Assembly: GCA_938018005.1 (NCBI GenBank)
Contig: CALIJG010000001.1
Coordinates: forward strand, 1 to 64,000
Direction: 5' to 3'
DNA from: an uncultured Candidatus Saccharibacteria bacterium
GTDB lineage: Bacteria > Patescibacteriota > Saccharimonadia > Saccharimonadales > Saccharimonadaceae
DNA: 64,000 bases
Shown: positions 36,437 through 44,784 of the stretch, in pieces
Position numbering within the stretch: the first letter of the stretch is position 1
Layout: each line of letters begins with the position of its first letter
Position numbers and translations under genes: made by a program
Notes under the pieces: model-generated
Seen by the model: the letters and a program-made list of their open reading frames with translations, nothing else
Database searches by the model: none
Told to the model about the DNA's origin: nothing

Positions 36437-37201
36437 CTAGCGACAAAGCGCCTGGTGTGCCTGATCAATCGAAGCAACCTGCGCGGCAGCATCTTCTCCT
36501 ATATAACCAAGCTGCGAAAGTTTCTGCATAAATTGCTTCTCGTCATCATCTTTCACCAAGCGCCGTGCATGATTATACGTTTCAAAGAACGCCATCTTCA
36601 CCGCTGGATGCTCCTGAGCAAGTGACCTCAGTTCTTTTCGCGCATCATCTGTCATCGTTAGATGCTTCTTAAATAACGTGCTATACAGTCCTCGGACGAG
36701 CTCAACCTCGGGAAACACCGCTCCAGCACGAAGCAATGCTGGCGTCGTTCCATGGTACACATCTACAAAGCCGATGCTCTCTATATCTTCTTCCGACTCC
36801 AGTGTTGCTACATCGACCGTTGGAGCACGCAAACGAGCACGAAAGTTGTTTGGGTCTTCTGTATTACGCAACCCATGCTGGCGAAGAAATGCCTCCCAAA
36901 ATTCGTCCTCGTCCTTATATGGTGAAGTACGGTCCACCATGCTATCCGCTGCCGGCCATCCCCAGTGTGCATTCACCTCATCTATTGCCACTTCGTCTGC
37001 ACCTGGGCGCTGCTTAGCCTCCGCGAGCGTAAGTGGTTGCATACTACTTACCAGAGGCTCGTGACCCTGTAGCTGCTCGTCGATTGCTGCAGCAATAGCT
37101 CGCAGCTCTTTACCGAGTCGTTCTTGCTCAGCTGCTTGTTTTTCAGGCGTCATACCGCCAATTATTCTTACCTTGTCTGGATTTATCTCGTTATTTGCCA
37201 T
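36437..37201 (-). CDS. Orphan helical protein, 254 aa
   Basis: Not recognised. Soluble, acidic; coiled-coil-like residues 20-50, a central Trp/Glu segment (HWGWPAADSM, EDEFWEAFLRQHGLRNTED) and a helical C terminus. The start ATG has CATACT 6 nt upstream, TGC-extended, without a ribosome site. Confidence 0.7.
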   Translation of the reverse strand: MANNEINPDKVRIIGGMTPEKQAAEQERLGKELRAIAAAIDEQLQGHEPLVSSMQPLTLAEAKQRPGADEVAIDEVNAHWGWPAADSMVDRTSPYKDEDEFWEAFLRQHGLRNTEDPNNFRARLRAPTVDVATLESEEDIESIGFVDVYHGTTPALLRAGAVFPEVELVRGLYSTLFKKHLTMTDDARKELRSLAQEHPAVKMAFFETYNHARRLVKDDDEKQFMQKLSQLGYIGEDAAAQVASIDQAHQALCR

Positions 37202-37249
37202 ATATCAAGTATGGCAGTAGTAGGACAATGAGTCAAATCGAGGGGTTTG

Positions 37250-37948
37250 TTACCACCCCACCCGCACGCCATACCGCGCCGTCTGCCCCGGCACTAGCAC
37301 TGTGGCATGAGCTGGGTTATCGGCGAAGGAGTTGCCGCTGTGTGTTGGCTCAACACAGAGGTACGGGCCCAGCCCATCTGTCCAGACTGCCCAGCGAGGT
37401 AATTCCTCACTTTGCAGCGTAATGGTGCGCCGGCCCGTGGCAAGCTGGCGCGTGGGCCCATCAACGAAGATCGTATCGGCGAGTGGCGCAAGGTCGGTGA
37501 GCGACTGGCCATCCAGTACAAGCGTGCTATCATATGCAAAATACGGATGGAAGGCTGGCGCCACGAGGAGTTCATCCTCGCCAACATTCACCAGTGTGAG
37601 CTGCATTGCAAGCTGATACTCCACCACTGTATACACCAAGCGAGACTCCAGCCCAGCATAGGCACCACTCCCCTGCAGCATAAGCTCCACCCGGTCGCTG
37701 GTGTGCTCCATCACCTGCCACTGGCTGGTGCGGCCAAAGCCATGCTGCGCCAGGCCACTCGCTCCGCCCGGGCCAAAGTTGGGTAGGCAAACATGGCAGC
37801 CACCGCGCGTTTTGCGCTCGCCATCAGAGGTCGTGAGCTGCTGCAGTGGGTAGAATACATCCCCATGCTCGTCAGCCAGGCTGGTGATATACGCGCCGCT
37901 TGTGGTGATAGTTGCGGTGGTCGTGCCAGTGTGTAGCGTGATGTTCAT
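37250..37948 (-). CDS. Aldose 1-epimerase / hexose mutarotase-like protein
   Basis: 232 residues of the galactose-mutarotase fold. RGGCHVCLPNFGP, LAQHGFGR (first catalytic His), VAPAFHPYF (second His) and LCVEP (catalytic Glu). It interconverts alpha and beta anomers of free or phosphorylated aldohexoses; the HGFGR form is close to the hexose-6-phosphate group. GAGGAG precedes the ATG. Next gene truB starts a separate transcript. Confidence 0.88.
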   Translation of the reverse strand: MNITLHTGTTTATITTSGAYITSLADEHGDVFYPLQQLTTSDGERKTRGGCHVCLPNFGPGGASGLAQHGFGRTSQWQVMEHTSDRVELMLQGSGAYAGLESRLVYTVVEYQLAMQLTLVNVGEDELLVAPAFHPYFAYDSTLVLDGQSLTDLAPLADTIFVDGPTRQLATGRRTITLQSEELPRWAVWTDGLGPYLCVEPTHSGNSFADNPAHATVLVPGQTARYGVRVGW

Positions 37949-37982
37949 CGGTTGCTCCTCGCTTCTTTTTTATTGTGTATGG

Positions 37983-38687
37983 CTAATCAACAATCCCAAA
38001 ATCCTGCAGCTGCTGCGCCTCTGCTACTGACCAATCGGCAATCGCTGTGCGCCGCAGCGCCGCGCAGTACGCCCCCGTGCCAAGCTGCCTGCCAATATCC
38101 ACCGCCAGGCTGCGAATGTATGTGCCGCTACTCACCCGCGTGCGAATGACGAGCCGCGGATACTGATACTCCAGCACCTCCAGCGAGTAAATCGTAATGG
38201 TGCGCTCTGGCAGCTCCACTTCTTTACCATCACGCGCGAGCTTATAAGCCCGCTGACCGTTGATTTTAATGGCGCTAAAGATCGGTGGTCGCTGGCGAAT
38301 CTGGCCAGTAAAGCGCTGCAGTACTGCATCGAGCTGCTGACGTGATGGCGGTGCGATGGGCACCTTGGCATCTTCTGGCAGATACGGCGTTATCTCCCCT
38401 TCTGGGTCACCTGTGGTGCTGGTTTGGCCCAGGATGATCGTCGCTTCGTATGTCTTGTCGAGTTTGGTGTAGCGCATGGCATTGCGGCACTCCGTGCCCG
38501 TCACCAGCAGCAAAAGGCCCGTTGCAAAGGGGTCGAGCGTACCACAGTGCCCCACCTTCACCTTTTTGCCAGCTTGCTGGCTCAGCACCCGCCGCACCCG
38601 CGCCACCACCCCAAAGCTCGTCATACCAGCTGGCTTGTCGATATGGAGAATGCGGTTATATGATGAATCAGATGTTTGGTGCGTCAT
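37983..38687 (-). CDS. truB: tRNA pseudouridine-55 synthase TruB
   Basis: 234 residues. Isomerises U55 in the tRNA T-loop. Motif I HIDKPAGMTSFGVV, catalytic Asp in GTLDPFATG, YEATIILGQ and GTYIRSLA. No extended C-terminal PUA domain. The ATG has TATACT 6 nt upstream, TGC-extended, and no ribosome site. Confidence 0.95.
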   Translation of the reverse strand: MTHQTSDSSYNRILHIDKPAGMTSFGVVARVRRVLSQQAGKKVKVGHCGTLDPFATGLLLLVTGTECRNAMRYTKLDKTYEATIILGQTSTTGDPEGEITPYLPEDAKVPIAPPSRQQLDAVLQRFTGQIRQRPPIFSAIKINGQRAYKLARDGKEVELPERTITIYSLEVLEYQYPRLVIRTRVSSGTYIRSLAVDIGRQLGTGAYCAALRRTAIADWSVAEAQQLQDFGIVD

Positions 38688-38693
38688 GTGGTT

Positions 38694-38699
38694 AGTATA
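38694..38699 (-). promoter_or_regulatory. -10 box of truB, leaderless type
   Basis: ATGC-TATACT on the minus strand, 6 nt before the truB ATG. Confidence 0.6.
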
Positions 38700-38710
38700 G
38701 CATGATGGAA

Positions 38711-38736
38711 CAAAAAACCAGCCGTGGTAGCTGGTT
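38711..38736 (-). terminator. Terminator of the DHH-like gene
   Basis: 7-bp stem (38716-38722 with 38730-38736), 7-nt loop, T6 on the minus strand. It lies directly upstream of the truB promoter. Confidence 0.8.
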
Positions 38737-38771
38737 CTCTGGGTGTTTTTATATTGCTAGGGTGGTAACCC

Positions 38772-40340
38772 CTACTTCTCCGGTACGTGGAATTGCGATG
38801 GGTTGGCTTGGTCTTTCTTGGCCTTAGCCTCAGATTGGAGCGCAGCATCGAGCTGGGCCATGGGGTTGTCGGCATCAGGGCCCGGCAGTGGTGGCACACC
38901 TGGTGGCAATGGTGGCAAGCTGGAGAAATCTGGCATTGGTGGCAGCGGTGGCAAGGCTGGCCCTTCGGCATCATCAGTTGGCGCGGTGCGGTGCTTGGCA
39001 TCGAGATCGGCCAGGGTTTCTTTGCCAGTTGGTGGCGGGAGGATGTCGTCGTTGTGAGCCATTGGCACGCGCGGCATGTCATTCACATTGGGGACAGTTG
39101 GCTCATGGTCGAGTGCTGCCGTGGCGGCGTTGAGCGGCGCTTGGCTACCCGGTGTGTCGTCACTGTCGAGGTAGCGCCCACCCTTGTGCGAGAGGATGGT
39201 CTTGTTGCGGCCATTCTCACGCTCGCGGCGCTTGTCATCGGCTGCTTGCTTGGTCGTAGCATTGAGTGTACCACCCAGGCTTGGCTCACTCAGCGGCGTC
39301 TCAATGGGCTGACGCCAGGGCTCGGCGCTGCTGTTGCGCCCCGATGAGCGCCGTGGGGCTGGTATGGGCTCAGGCTGTGGGTTATTCTTGGCCAGTTGCT
39401 GGGCTAGCTCAGCTTCGTCAGCGTCAGTCTGGCTTAGCTTTTTTTTTCCAGCCTCAGCGTTGTGCGAGATGACGAGTGACTTATCTTTGTTATTTGCCTG
39501 AGCAGGCTTCTTGCTGGCCGGCTTAGCAGGCATTGGGCCTGCAGCGAGCTGCTTGGCCTCGGCGAGCTTGGCCGCAATCAGCTGCTGGTCACCTCCAGCA
39601 CTCATCAGTTGTGCGGCGAGGGTCATAACACGCGAAGTGGTCTTTTCGTTGCTAAAGCGCTCGGTGGCCGCTACAATGCCGGTCAAAAAGGCTGTGGCAA
39701 TATGCTTGTCGAGGAGCGGCTGCTCATCATCCGTACTATCAAAGCCCTGAGCGAGGCTGGCCGCGAGCTCACTATAGCTGCTAGCCTGAGGATCCGTCCA
39801 GACGATATTACCCAACGTACCTGGCGCATCGATGTGCAGCGCCGCCACTGGCGACTCGCGCAGAATACGGCCATGCCCCTTGAGCGCTGGGTCAAGGTCA
39901 TCCTCGCTGCGCACACCGATCGTCACAACAAACTGCACATTGTAATCGCCCTGGCTAAATTCCAAATCACTCTGGCTAATCGTCGCGCGATACGGCGTGA
40001 TGAAAATCTTAACAAGGTCGCCATCGAGCTTGTAGCGCAAATGGTCGGCCTTTTCCTTATCAAGGGCAATGATGAAATCTCGCAGACTATCCACCGTGCT
40101 CTCAAAGGTACGCTCTGGCTCAAGGAAGCCCACTGCCGTTGGCACATCCCCACTAAAGACGGCTGTGGCGTGCTTGTCGAGCTTGTTGAGCAAAAGCGTC
40201 AACCCCAGTGCTGCACTCAGCTCATCTACCGTGGGGTGGGCGTTGACCGCCACCAAAATATTATTACTCTCACCTAGTTTGTCGATGATTTGTTGCCGCA
40301 CCTTTATCTCGTCCATAACTCCTACTTTTGCCTTACCCAA
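38772..40340 (-). CDS. DHH-like protein with Pro-rich C terminus
   Basis: About 522 residues. The first 280 resemble a DHH/NrnA-type phosphoesterase (ILVAVNAHPTVDELSAALGL at about 28-47, VVTIGVRSEDDLD, ATAFLTGIVAAT), but the DHH metal motif and the H-x-D-G-D pattern are replaced by HPTVDE, so it may be catalytically inactive. The C terminus (280-522) is disordered, Pro/Ala/Asp-rich, with a run of LPPLPPMP. Start uncertain: a TTG at 40340 or the ATG at 40316, which follows a GTAGGAG closely. Function unknown. Confidence 0.75.
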   Translation of the reverse strand: MGKAKVGVMDEIKVRQQIIDKLGESNNILVAVNAHPTVDELSAALGLTLLLNKLDKHATAVFSGDVPTAVGFLEPERTFESTVDSLRDFIIALDKEKADHLRYKLDGDLVKIFITPYRATISQSDLEFSQGDYNVQFVVTIGVRSEDDLDPALKGHGRILRESPVAALHIDAPGTLGNIVWTDPQASSYSELAASLAQGFDSTDDEQPLLDKHIATAFLTGIVAATERFSNEKTTSRVMTLAAQLMSAGGDQQLIAAKLAEAKQLAAGPMPAKPASKKPAQANNKDKSLVISHNAEAGKKKLSQTDADEAELAQQLAKNNPQPEPIPAPRRSSGRNSSAEPWRQPIETPLSEPSLGGTLNATTKQAADDKRRERENGRNKTILSHKGGRYLDSDDTPGSQAPLNAATAALDHEPTVPNVNDMPRVPMAHNDDILPPPTGKETLADLDAKHRTAPTDDAEGPALPPLPPMPDFSSLPPLPPGVPPLPGPDADNPMAQLDAALQSEAKAKKDQANPSQFHVPEK

Positions 40341-40505
40341 AACTCCATCTATCCTACCATAAGTAATTTCGTTTCGTCAATGGCAAGTCACAATTAACAG
40401 AGGTAGTCATGCGAAGTATAGCACCTTTCTTTGTGCAAAAATTCCCAAAATGTGTAATCCTTATATCTCACACTATTCCGTAACAGTTACCCTAGCCTAC
40501 ATGCA

Positions 40506-40531
40506 AAAACACCTCTCCCTCGAGGTGTTTT
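40506..40531 (-). terminator. Terminator of rpsT
   Basis: 10-bp perfect stem (40506-40515 with 40522-40531), 6-nt loop, A/T ends. Confidence 0.9.
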
Positions 40532-40554
40532 GGTATATGCTCGTGCCTATTGCC

Positions 40555-40809
40555 TTACGCAAGCTTGACGCCAGCAGCCTTGGCAGCCTTGGCGAGCGAT
40601 GCCTTGCGGCGGCTCGCGGTGTTTTTCTTGAGCAAACCCTTCTTGACGGCTTTGTCAAGTTCGCTCTGGGCCTGGCTCAGGGCAGCAGCGCTTGGCTCAG
40701 CAACGAAGGCCTTGGTGCTAGCCTTGATAGCGCGCTTGGTAGCAATGTTGCGCTGGCGGCGAGTAGCCGTTTGCTTCATGCGTTTGACAGCTGATTTGAT
40801 GATGGGCAT
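40555..40809 (-). CDS. rpsT: 30S ribosomal protein S20
   Basis: 84-residue S20 (MPIIKSAVKRMKQTATRRQRN; KKGLLKKNTASRRKASLAKA). Follows holA, as in many bacteria, but after a terminator. An AGAGGAAAT site precedes the ATG. Confidence 0.95.
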   Translation of the reverse strand: MPIIKSAVKRMKQTATRRQRNIATKRAIKASTKAFVAEPSAAALSQAQSELDKAVKKGLLKKNTASRRKASLAKAAKAAGVKLA

Positions 40810-40887
40810 TAATTTCCTCTATCGCTTGTTATTATGGGTTAGTACTACAATCAAGCGCTCATTATAAGGCATGGCGCAGGATTTGTA

Positions 40888-40927
40888 AAGAGCCGAGCCA
40901 CCACGGGGCTACTGGCGCTCGCTCTTT
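40888..40927 (-). terminator. Terminator of the HAD-mutM-holA operon
   Basis: Outer stem AAAGAGC/GCTCTTT (40888-40894 with 40921-40927) extended by CGAGC/GCTCG; T's follow on the minus strand only weakly. Confidence 0.65.
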
Positions 40928-40938
40928 TGTGACATAAA

Positions 40939-41880
40939 CTACCGCCCCGCCACCGCAAATAAGAAGCTCTCCACTGCATCCCACGGTGGTATGCCTGTCG
41001 TCTTCATGTCGGCATCAAGCTGGGCAGCGCGCTGGGTGAGGGTGCGAATATCAGCTGGCGCAACCTGCCTGGTGAGCGGCTTGGTTTTTTTGACGACGTA
41101 GGGGTGGAGCGAGAGCTCTCGCGCAATCTCTGCCTCCCCTGCCTCACCATAGCATGCAATCGCCGCCAGCTGAGCCCACTGCGCCCAAATAAGCGCCGCA
41201 GTTTGGTATGGATCATGACTCAGGCGCAGCTCATCTAAGGCAGCTCGCAAAGCTGGACCTCGGCGCTCTACTGCGAGGGTCACAATATCAAAGACTGAGA
41301 ACTCACGGGCTGGTGGCAACACGGTGGCAATTGCATCATCGGTAACGGCTTCGAGCTGAGCCAACGCGTCGATGGCGTGCGCCAGCTGCAGCTGGTCGAT
41401 CGACCCACCATATCCCTTTTCATCCGGTATCAGAGCTCGCTCTACCATACTGCGCACATGCGCTGAGCTCAGCGACACACCGCGTGCATTGGCGAGCTGG
41501 CGCAGCCACCGCTCGGCGGCAGGACGCTGCCGGTCGGTCAGTGGGTCAGCAGCGATGATAGTCGCGGCTTTGCTTAGTGCTTTGTACGTTTTGGTGCGCT
41601 TATCGAGCCCTGGCTCTACCAGCACAAGCGTCGTCTCATCAGGAATATCATGTGCCCACTGGCCAAGCTGCTCCCAGAGGTCTGGGCGCTCAGACAGGCG
41701 TCGCAGCACAACAAGCCGCTGCGCCGCAAAGAGCGACACGCCGCGCACCAACTCAGTCAAGCCCGCGGCATCAAGCTGCTGAGTATCGATGTGTTCTGCT
41801 GGCACTGGCGCGTGCTGAGTGATCTTCGCCAGCTCTTGCTCTGCTACGTAGCTATTCTTCCCCACGATGAGATAAAGCAT
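40939..41880 (-). CDS. holA: DNA polymerase III delta subunit
   Basis: 313 residues. Clamp-loader delta (MLYLIVGKNSYVAEQELAKI; LTELVRGVSLFAAQRLVVLRRL; TLVLVEPGLDKRTKTYK; C-terminal helical collar ending ESFLFAVAGR). It opens the sliding clamp. 3 nt after mutM. Confidence 0.9.
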   Translation of the reverse strand: MLYLIVGKNSYVAEQELAKITQHAPVPAEHIDTQQLDAAGLTELVRGVSLFAAQRLVVLRRLSERPDLWEQLGQWAHDIPDETTLVLVEPGLDKRTKTYKALSKAATIIAADPLTDRQRPAAERWLRQLANARGVSLSSAHVRSMVERALIPDEKGYGGSIDQLQLAHAIDALAQLEAVTDDAIATVLPPAREFSVFDIVTLAVERRGPALRAALDELRLSHDPYQTAALIWAQWAQLAAIACYGEAGEAEIARELSLHPYVVKKTKPLTRQVAPADIRTLTQRAAQLDADMKTTGIPPWDAVESFLFAVAGR

Positions 41881-41883
41881 CGG

Positions 41884-42765
41884 CTACTCCCCCACTTTCA
41901 CCTGGCACACTGGACAAATATGCGTCCCGCGGCCTGCCACGCGAATCTTCATAATCTCTACATCAGGGTGGCGCGGGCAGGGCTGCCCCTCACGCCGAAA
42001 TACCTGCGCAAAGGCCAGGTAGCTCCCCTTCTTACCTTCAGCATCGACGTAATTGCGGTCGGTGCTGCCACCTTTGTCGATACTGAGCTGTAGCACTTGC
42101 CGAATATGGGTAAAGAGCGCGACAAGCTGCTCATCATCCACCATACGCACCCGCGTGGCGGGGTGGAGCTGCGTCATCCATAGCGATTCATCGGCATAGA
42201 TATTCCCCACGCCAGCGATGGTGGTTTGGTCAAGGATGGCCGCCTTCATAGTTGTGCCGTTCCGCCGGCGGATACGCGTGATAAACTGCGCCGCCGTAGT
42301 ATGCGGGTCAAGCGGCTCGGGCCCGACTTTTTGCATAAAGGGCAGCTGCGCCACCTCTGGTGTAGGATAGAGCTTCATCCAGCCAAATTTGCGCAGGTCG
42401 TTAAAGTACAAATGCGCGCCATCCGCAAAGGTCAGCGCTACCCGCGTTAAGCGGTCGGGTAGTTCATGAAGAAAGCTATCGTTTGGGTGGCCACCGCCCC
42501 AGCGCTCCTCACCAACGAAGAGCAGCTGGCCCGTCATTTTCAGGTGCACCACCAGTGTGTAATTGGTGCTCAGGCGAATCAGCAATACCTTAGCGCGGCG
42601 CTCTACCGCCGTGATCGTTGCGCCATGGAGAAAGTGCGCCACTGCCGCAGGGTCGTTGGGAAAGCTCTTAGGCGAGTCGTACACTGTACTTGCCACAATC
42701 TGCTTTCCCACCACCAAGCGAGCTAAGCTCGTACGAATCGTCTCAACTTCGGGAAGCTCAGGCAT
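41884..42765 (-). CDS. mutM: Formamidopyrimidine-DNA glycosylase
   Basis: 293 residues. Removes oxidised purines such as 8-oxoguanine and nicks the site. N-terminal PELPEVE (catalytic Pro1, Glu2), Lys of VVHLKMTGQL, H2TH domain (GVGNIYADESLW) and a C-terminal zinc finger. The finger reads C-PR-H ... C-PV-C, so the second cysteine ligand is His. The start at 42765 overlaps the upstream membrane-protein gene by 8 nt. Confidence 0.95.
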   Translation of the reverse strand: MPELPEVETIRTSLARLVVGKQIVASTVYDSPKSFPNDPAAVAHFLHGATITAVERRAKVLLIRLSTNYTLVVHLKMTGQLLFVGEERWGGGHPNDSFLHELPDRLTRVALTFADGAHLYFNDLRKFGWMKLYPTPEVAQLPFMQKVGPEPLDPHTTAAQFITRIRRRNGTTMKAAILDQTTIAGVGNIYADESLWMTQLHPATRVRMVDDEQLVALFTHIRQVLQLSIDKGGSTDRNYVDAEGKKGSYLAFAQVFRREGQPCPRHPDVEIMKIRVAGRGTHICPVCQVKVGE

Positions 42766-43294
42766 GAGCACACTCCATTGCCCAGATCATCGCCACAAAA
42801 AGCGAAAAATAAATCGCCTGCCCCACCAACATAATATAACGATGCCACGGCTTAGCAAAGAAGTAGCAGCCAAGAATAATGGCCTGGCACACCATAGCAC
42901 CACTCGTCACCACCCGCACCACCGGATGAGTATCGCTCAGCAGGACAAGCGCCTCAATGATCGTTATAACTGGTATACAGCCCCACGCTGCAATGTTATG
43001 GACCAAGGTGCGCCGCTGGCTCACGCCAAATGGTACTAATCCCATCACACAAAAGTTAAGGCTCACGACAAGAAGGAGTAGCTGCATCGCTCGTGGCAAT
43101 GCCGACTGCACAGCCCACAGTGCAAGGCTCAGGCCAGTCAGTGGCAAGAGGATTTTGCCCGCAATTACCGTCCTCGTCCGCTGCTCAATATGCATACTGA
43201 GCGTCTTGCCAAGCTGCGGCGGCACCATCCATAGTGTGTAGACAAGCAGCACAAGCAAACAACCGGCCATCAGCCCAAGCCACACGGGTGTCAT
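42758..43294 (-). CDS. Polytopic membrane protein, 178 aa
   Basis: Not recognised. Five or six hydrophobic helices (about 5-24, 45-65, 70-90, 103-122, 130-150, 158-175) with very short loops. Its ATG overlaps the HAD stop (TGATG) and its end overlaps mutM, so it is co-translated in the HAD-mutM-holA operon. Confidence 0.75.
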   Translation of the reverse strand: MTPVWLGLMAGCLLVLLVYTLWMVPPQLGKTLSMHIEQRTRTVIAGKILLPLTGLSLALWAVQSALPRAMQLLLLVVSLNFCVMGLVPFGVSQRRTLVHNIAAWGCIPVITIIEALVLLSDTHPVVRVVTSGAMVCQAIILGCYFFAKPWHRYIMLVGQAIYFSLFVAMIWAMECAHA

Positions 43295-43869
43295 CACTCC
43301 CCCAGCAGCTCCTCAAGCTCGGCCATTGTGCGGCGATTGGCTGTGTGGAGAATAGCACGCATGCCAGCAGCTTCAGCCCCAGAGCAGTTGTCCAGCCGGT
43401 CGTCGATCATCACGCACCGGCCAGGCGGCACACCGAGCCGATCTGCCGCCAGCTCGAAGGCTTCGCGGCTTGGCTTGGCAACGTGCTCGGCATACGAGAG
43501 CACTACAGTATCAAAGAGCTCGCGCAGCTCATCAGGAGTAAACAGTCGCTCGATCGTATCGCTCCCCACATTGCTCAGCAACCCCACCTTGATGGCTGGG
43601 TGGTGCTGACGCAGCGTGTGGATCATGGCGATCAGCTCGCTATTGCGCACATGCACCTGCTCGAGCAATGCCGCTATCTGGGCTGGCGTTTGCTCCGAGA
43701 GCCGTGCCACCTCTGTAATAAATTCCTGCCGCGAGATATAGCCATAGTCCGACTGCTTGTTAACATCTTCTAGCTCGGCCCGGCGATCCGGCGGGCACTG
43801 CGCCATCAGCACCTCGATGCTCCCACCATAGAGCACGCCAAAACAATCAAAAATTACTGCACGAATCAT
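43294..43869 (-). CDS. HAD-family hydrolase
   Basis: 191 residues. HAD motif I is FDCFGVLY: the first Asp is present but the position of the second acid (DxD) is Phe, as in some dehalogenase-like members. Motif II VGLLSNVG, motif III Lys in HVAKPSREAF, motif IV MIDDRLDN. Substrate unknown; phosphatase activity is uncertain with this motif I. First gene of the operon; TATAAT lies 7 nt upstream of the ATG and no ribosome site is seen. Confidence 0.85.
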   Translation of the reverse strand: MIRAVIFDCFGVLYGGSIEVLMAQCPPDRRAELEDVNKQSDYGYISRQEFITEVARLSEQTPAQIAALLEQVHVRNSELIAMIHTLRQHHPAIKVGLLSNVGSDTIERLFTPDELRELFDTVVLSYAEHVAKPSREAFELAADRLGVPPGRCVMIDDRLDNCSGAEAAGMRAILHTANRRTMAELEELLGE

Positions 43870-43986
43870 ACGCTCGATTATACCATTGGCAATAGAGTGT
43901 GGCTAGCATGAGCTCTTCTTCCCTATTTTCTTATCCAATAAATTGTACAAGCAAATCATCATCATTGCTTTTAAGCCCAGCACGCG

Positions 43987-44038
43987 AGGCCGACATACGA
44001 GCAAAATGTCGGCCTATATAATGTCCCACTCGATGGGA
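43987..44038. repeat. Two consecutive hairpins upstream of the HAD operon
   Basis: A perfect 10-bp stem (43987-43996 with 44006-44015; loop 9 nt) and a 5-bp stem (44024-44028 with 44034-44038). The region lies between two minus-strand genes; no T-run follows on either strand. Confidence 0.5.
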
Positions 44039-44107
44039 ATATAAAGCGAAGCAGCATAAGATTGCCAGGGCTACTCGACCCCTAGACATCAGCCGTACAG
44101 CGCCTTT

Positions 44108-44713
44108 TTATTGCGTCTTATCAAACATCGGTGCAAAGCCAGGGATCTGGTTGGCAAAGAGTGCATGAATCTTGGGTACATCGGCCTTCATCGAGCCGGG
44201 CGAGCCTTGGCAGCTCGATGTCCAGATGCGCGTCTTCATCGTGCCGCTCTCCATCGTCTCGAAGGTGTAGAGCCGCCCAGCAGTGGCACACACACCACGC
44301 ACGTCGTCATCATCCACCGTGCGCGTATCTTGGATCTGTGCCTTGCTCAGGGCATACACGAGTTGCTCGTAGGCCTGCTGGTTGTTCTCAAACTCTTTGC
44401 GGTCGAGCTGCTTGTCTAAGTAGCCCTGATACACCGTATACGTCCGCTTATTGGGCGAAATCTCGATCTGGTACGAGCGGAAGGTCTCATCTGCCACAAT
44501 TGGCCCACGCACCGTCCAGCGGACACTGTTGGTCGCGTTGTGCGCCACCACTTGGTCGTAGAAGCTCTCGGCTGATTGCTGCGTGTTGGTGTTGTTCGTC
44601 TCCTGGCGAGTCGCCACCATACGGATGACCGACGCAACTGCTGCCACCACCAACGAAATCACCAAGATAGTGACAATAATCGGAAAAACTTTTGGCCGCT
44701 CGCCTTTATACAT
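44108..44713 (-). CDS. N-terminally anchored exported protein, 201 aa
   Basis: Not recognised. It starts MYKGERPKVFPII, has one transmembrane helix (about 9-34) and an exported domain of about 165 residues with two Cys that could form a disulfide (VRGVCATAG, TSSCQGSPG). Start ATG 44713: TATTGT exactly 6 nt upstream, no ribosome site. Confidence 0.75.
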   Translation of the reverse strand: MYKGERPKVFPIIVTILVISLVVAAVASVIRMVATRQETNNTNTQQSAESFYDQVVAHNATNSVRWTVRGPIVADETFRSYQIEISPNKRTYTVYQGYLDKQLDRKEFENNQQAYEQLVYALSKAQIQDTRTVDDDDVRGVCATAGRLYTFETMESGTMKTRIWTSSCQGSPGSMKADVPKIHALFANQIPGFAPMFDKTQ

Positions 44714-44784
44714 GAGAGTACAATACCACAAAGCCTACAAAAACTCAATAGATCCGAGAGTATAATGCGGAAAAATCCCTGTGA

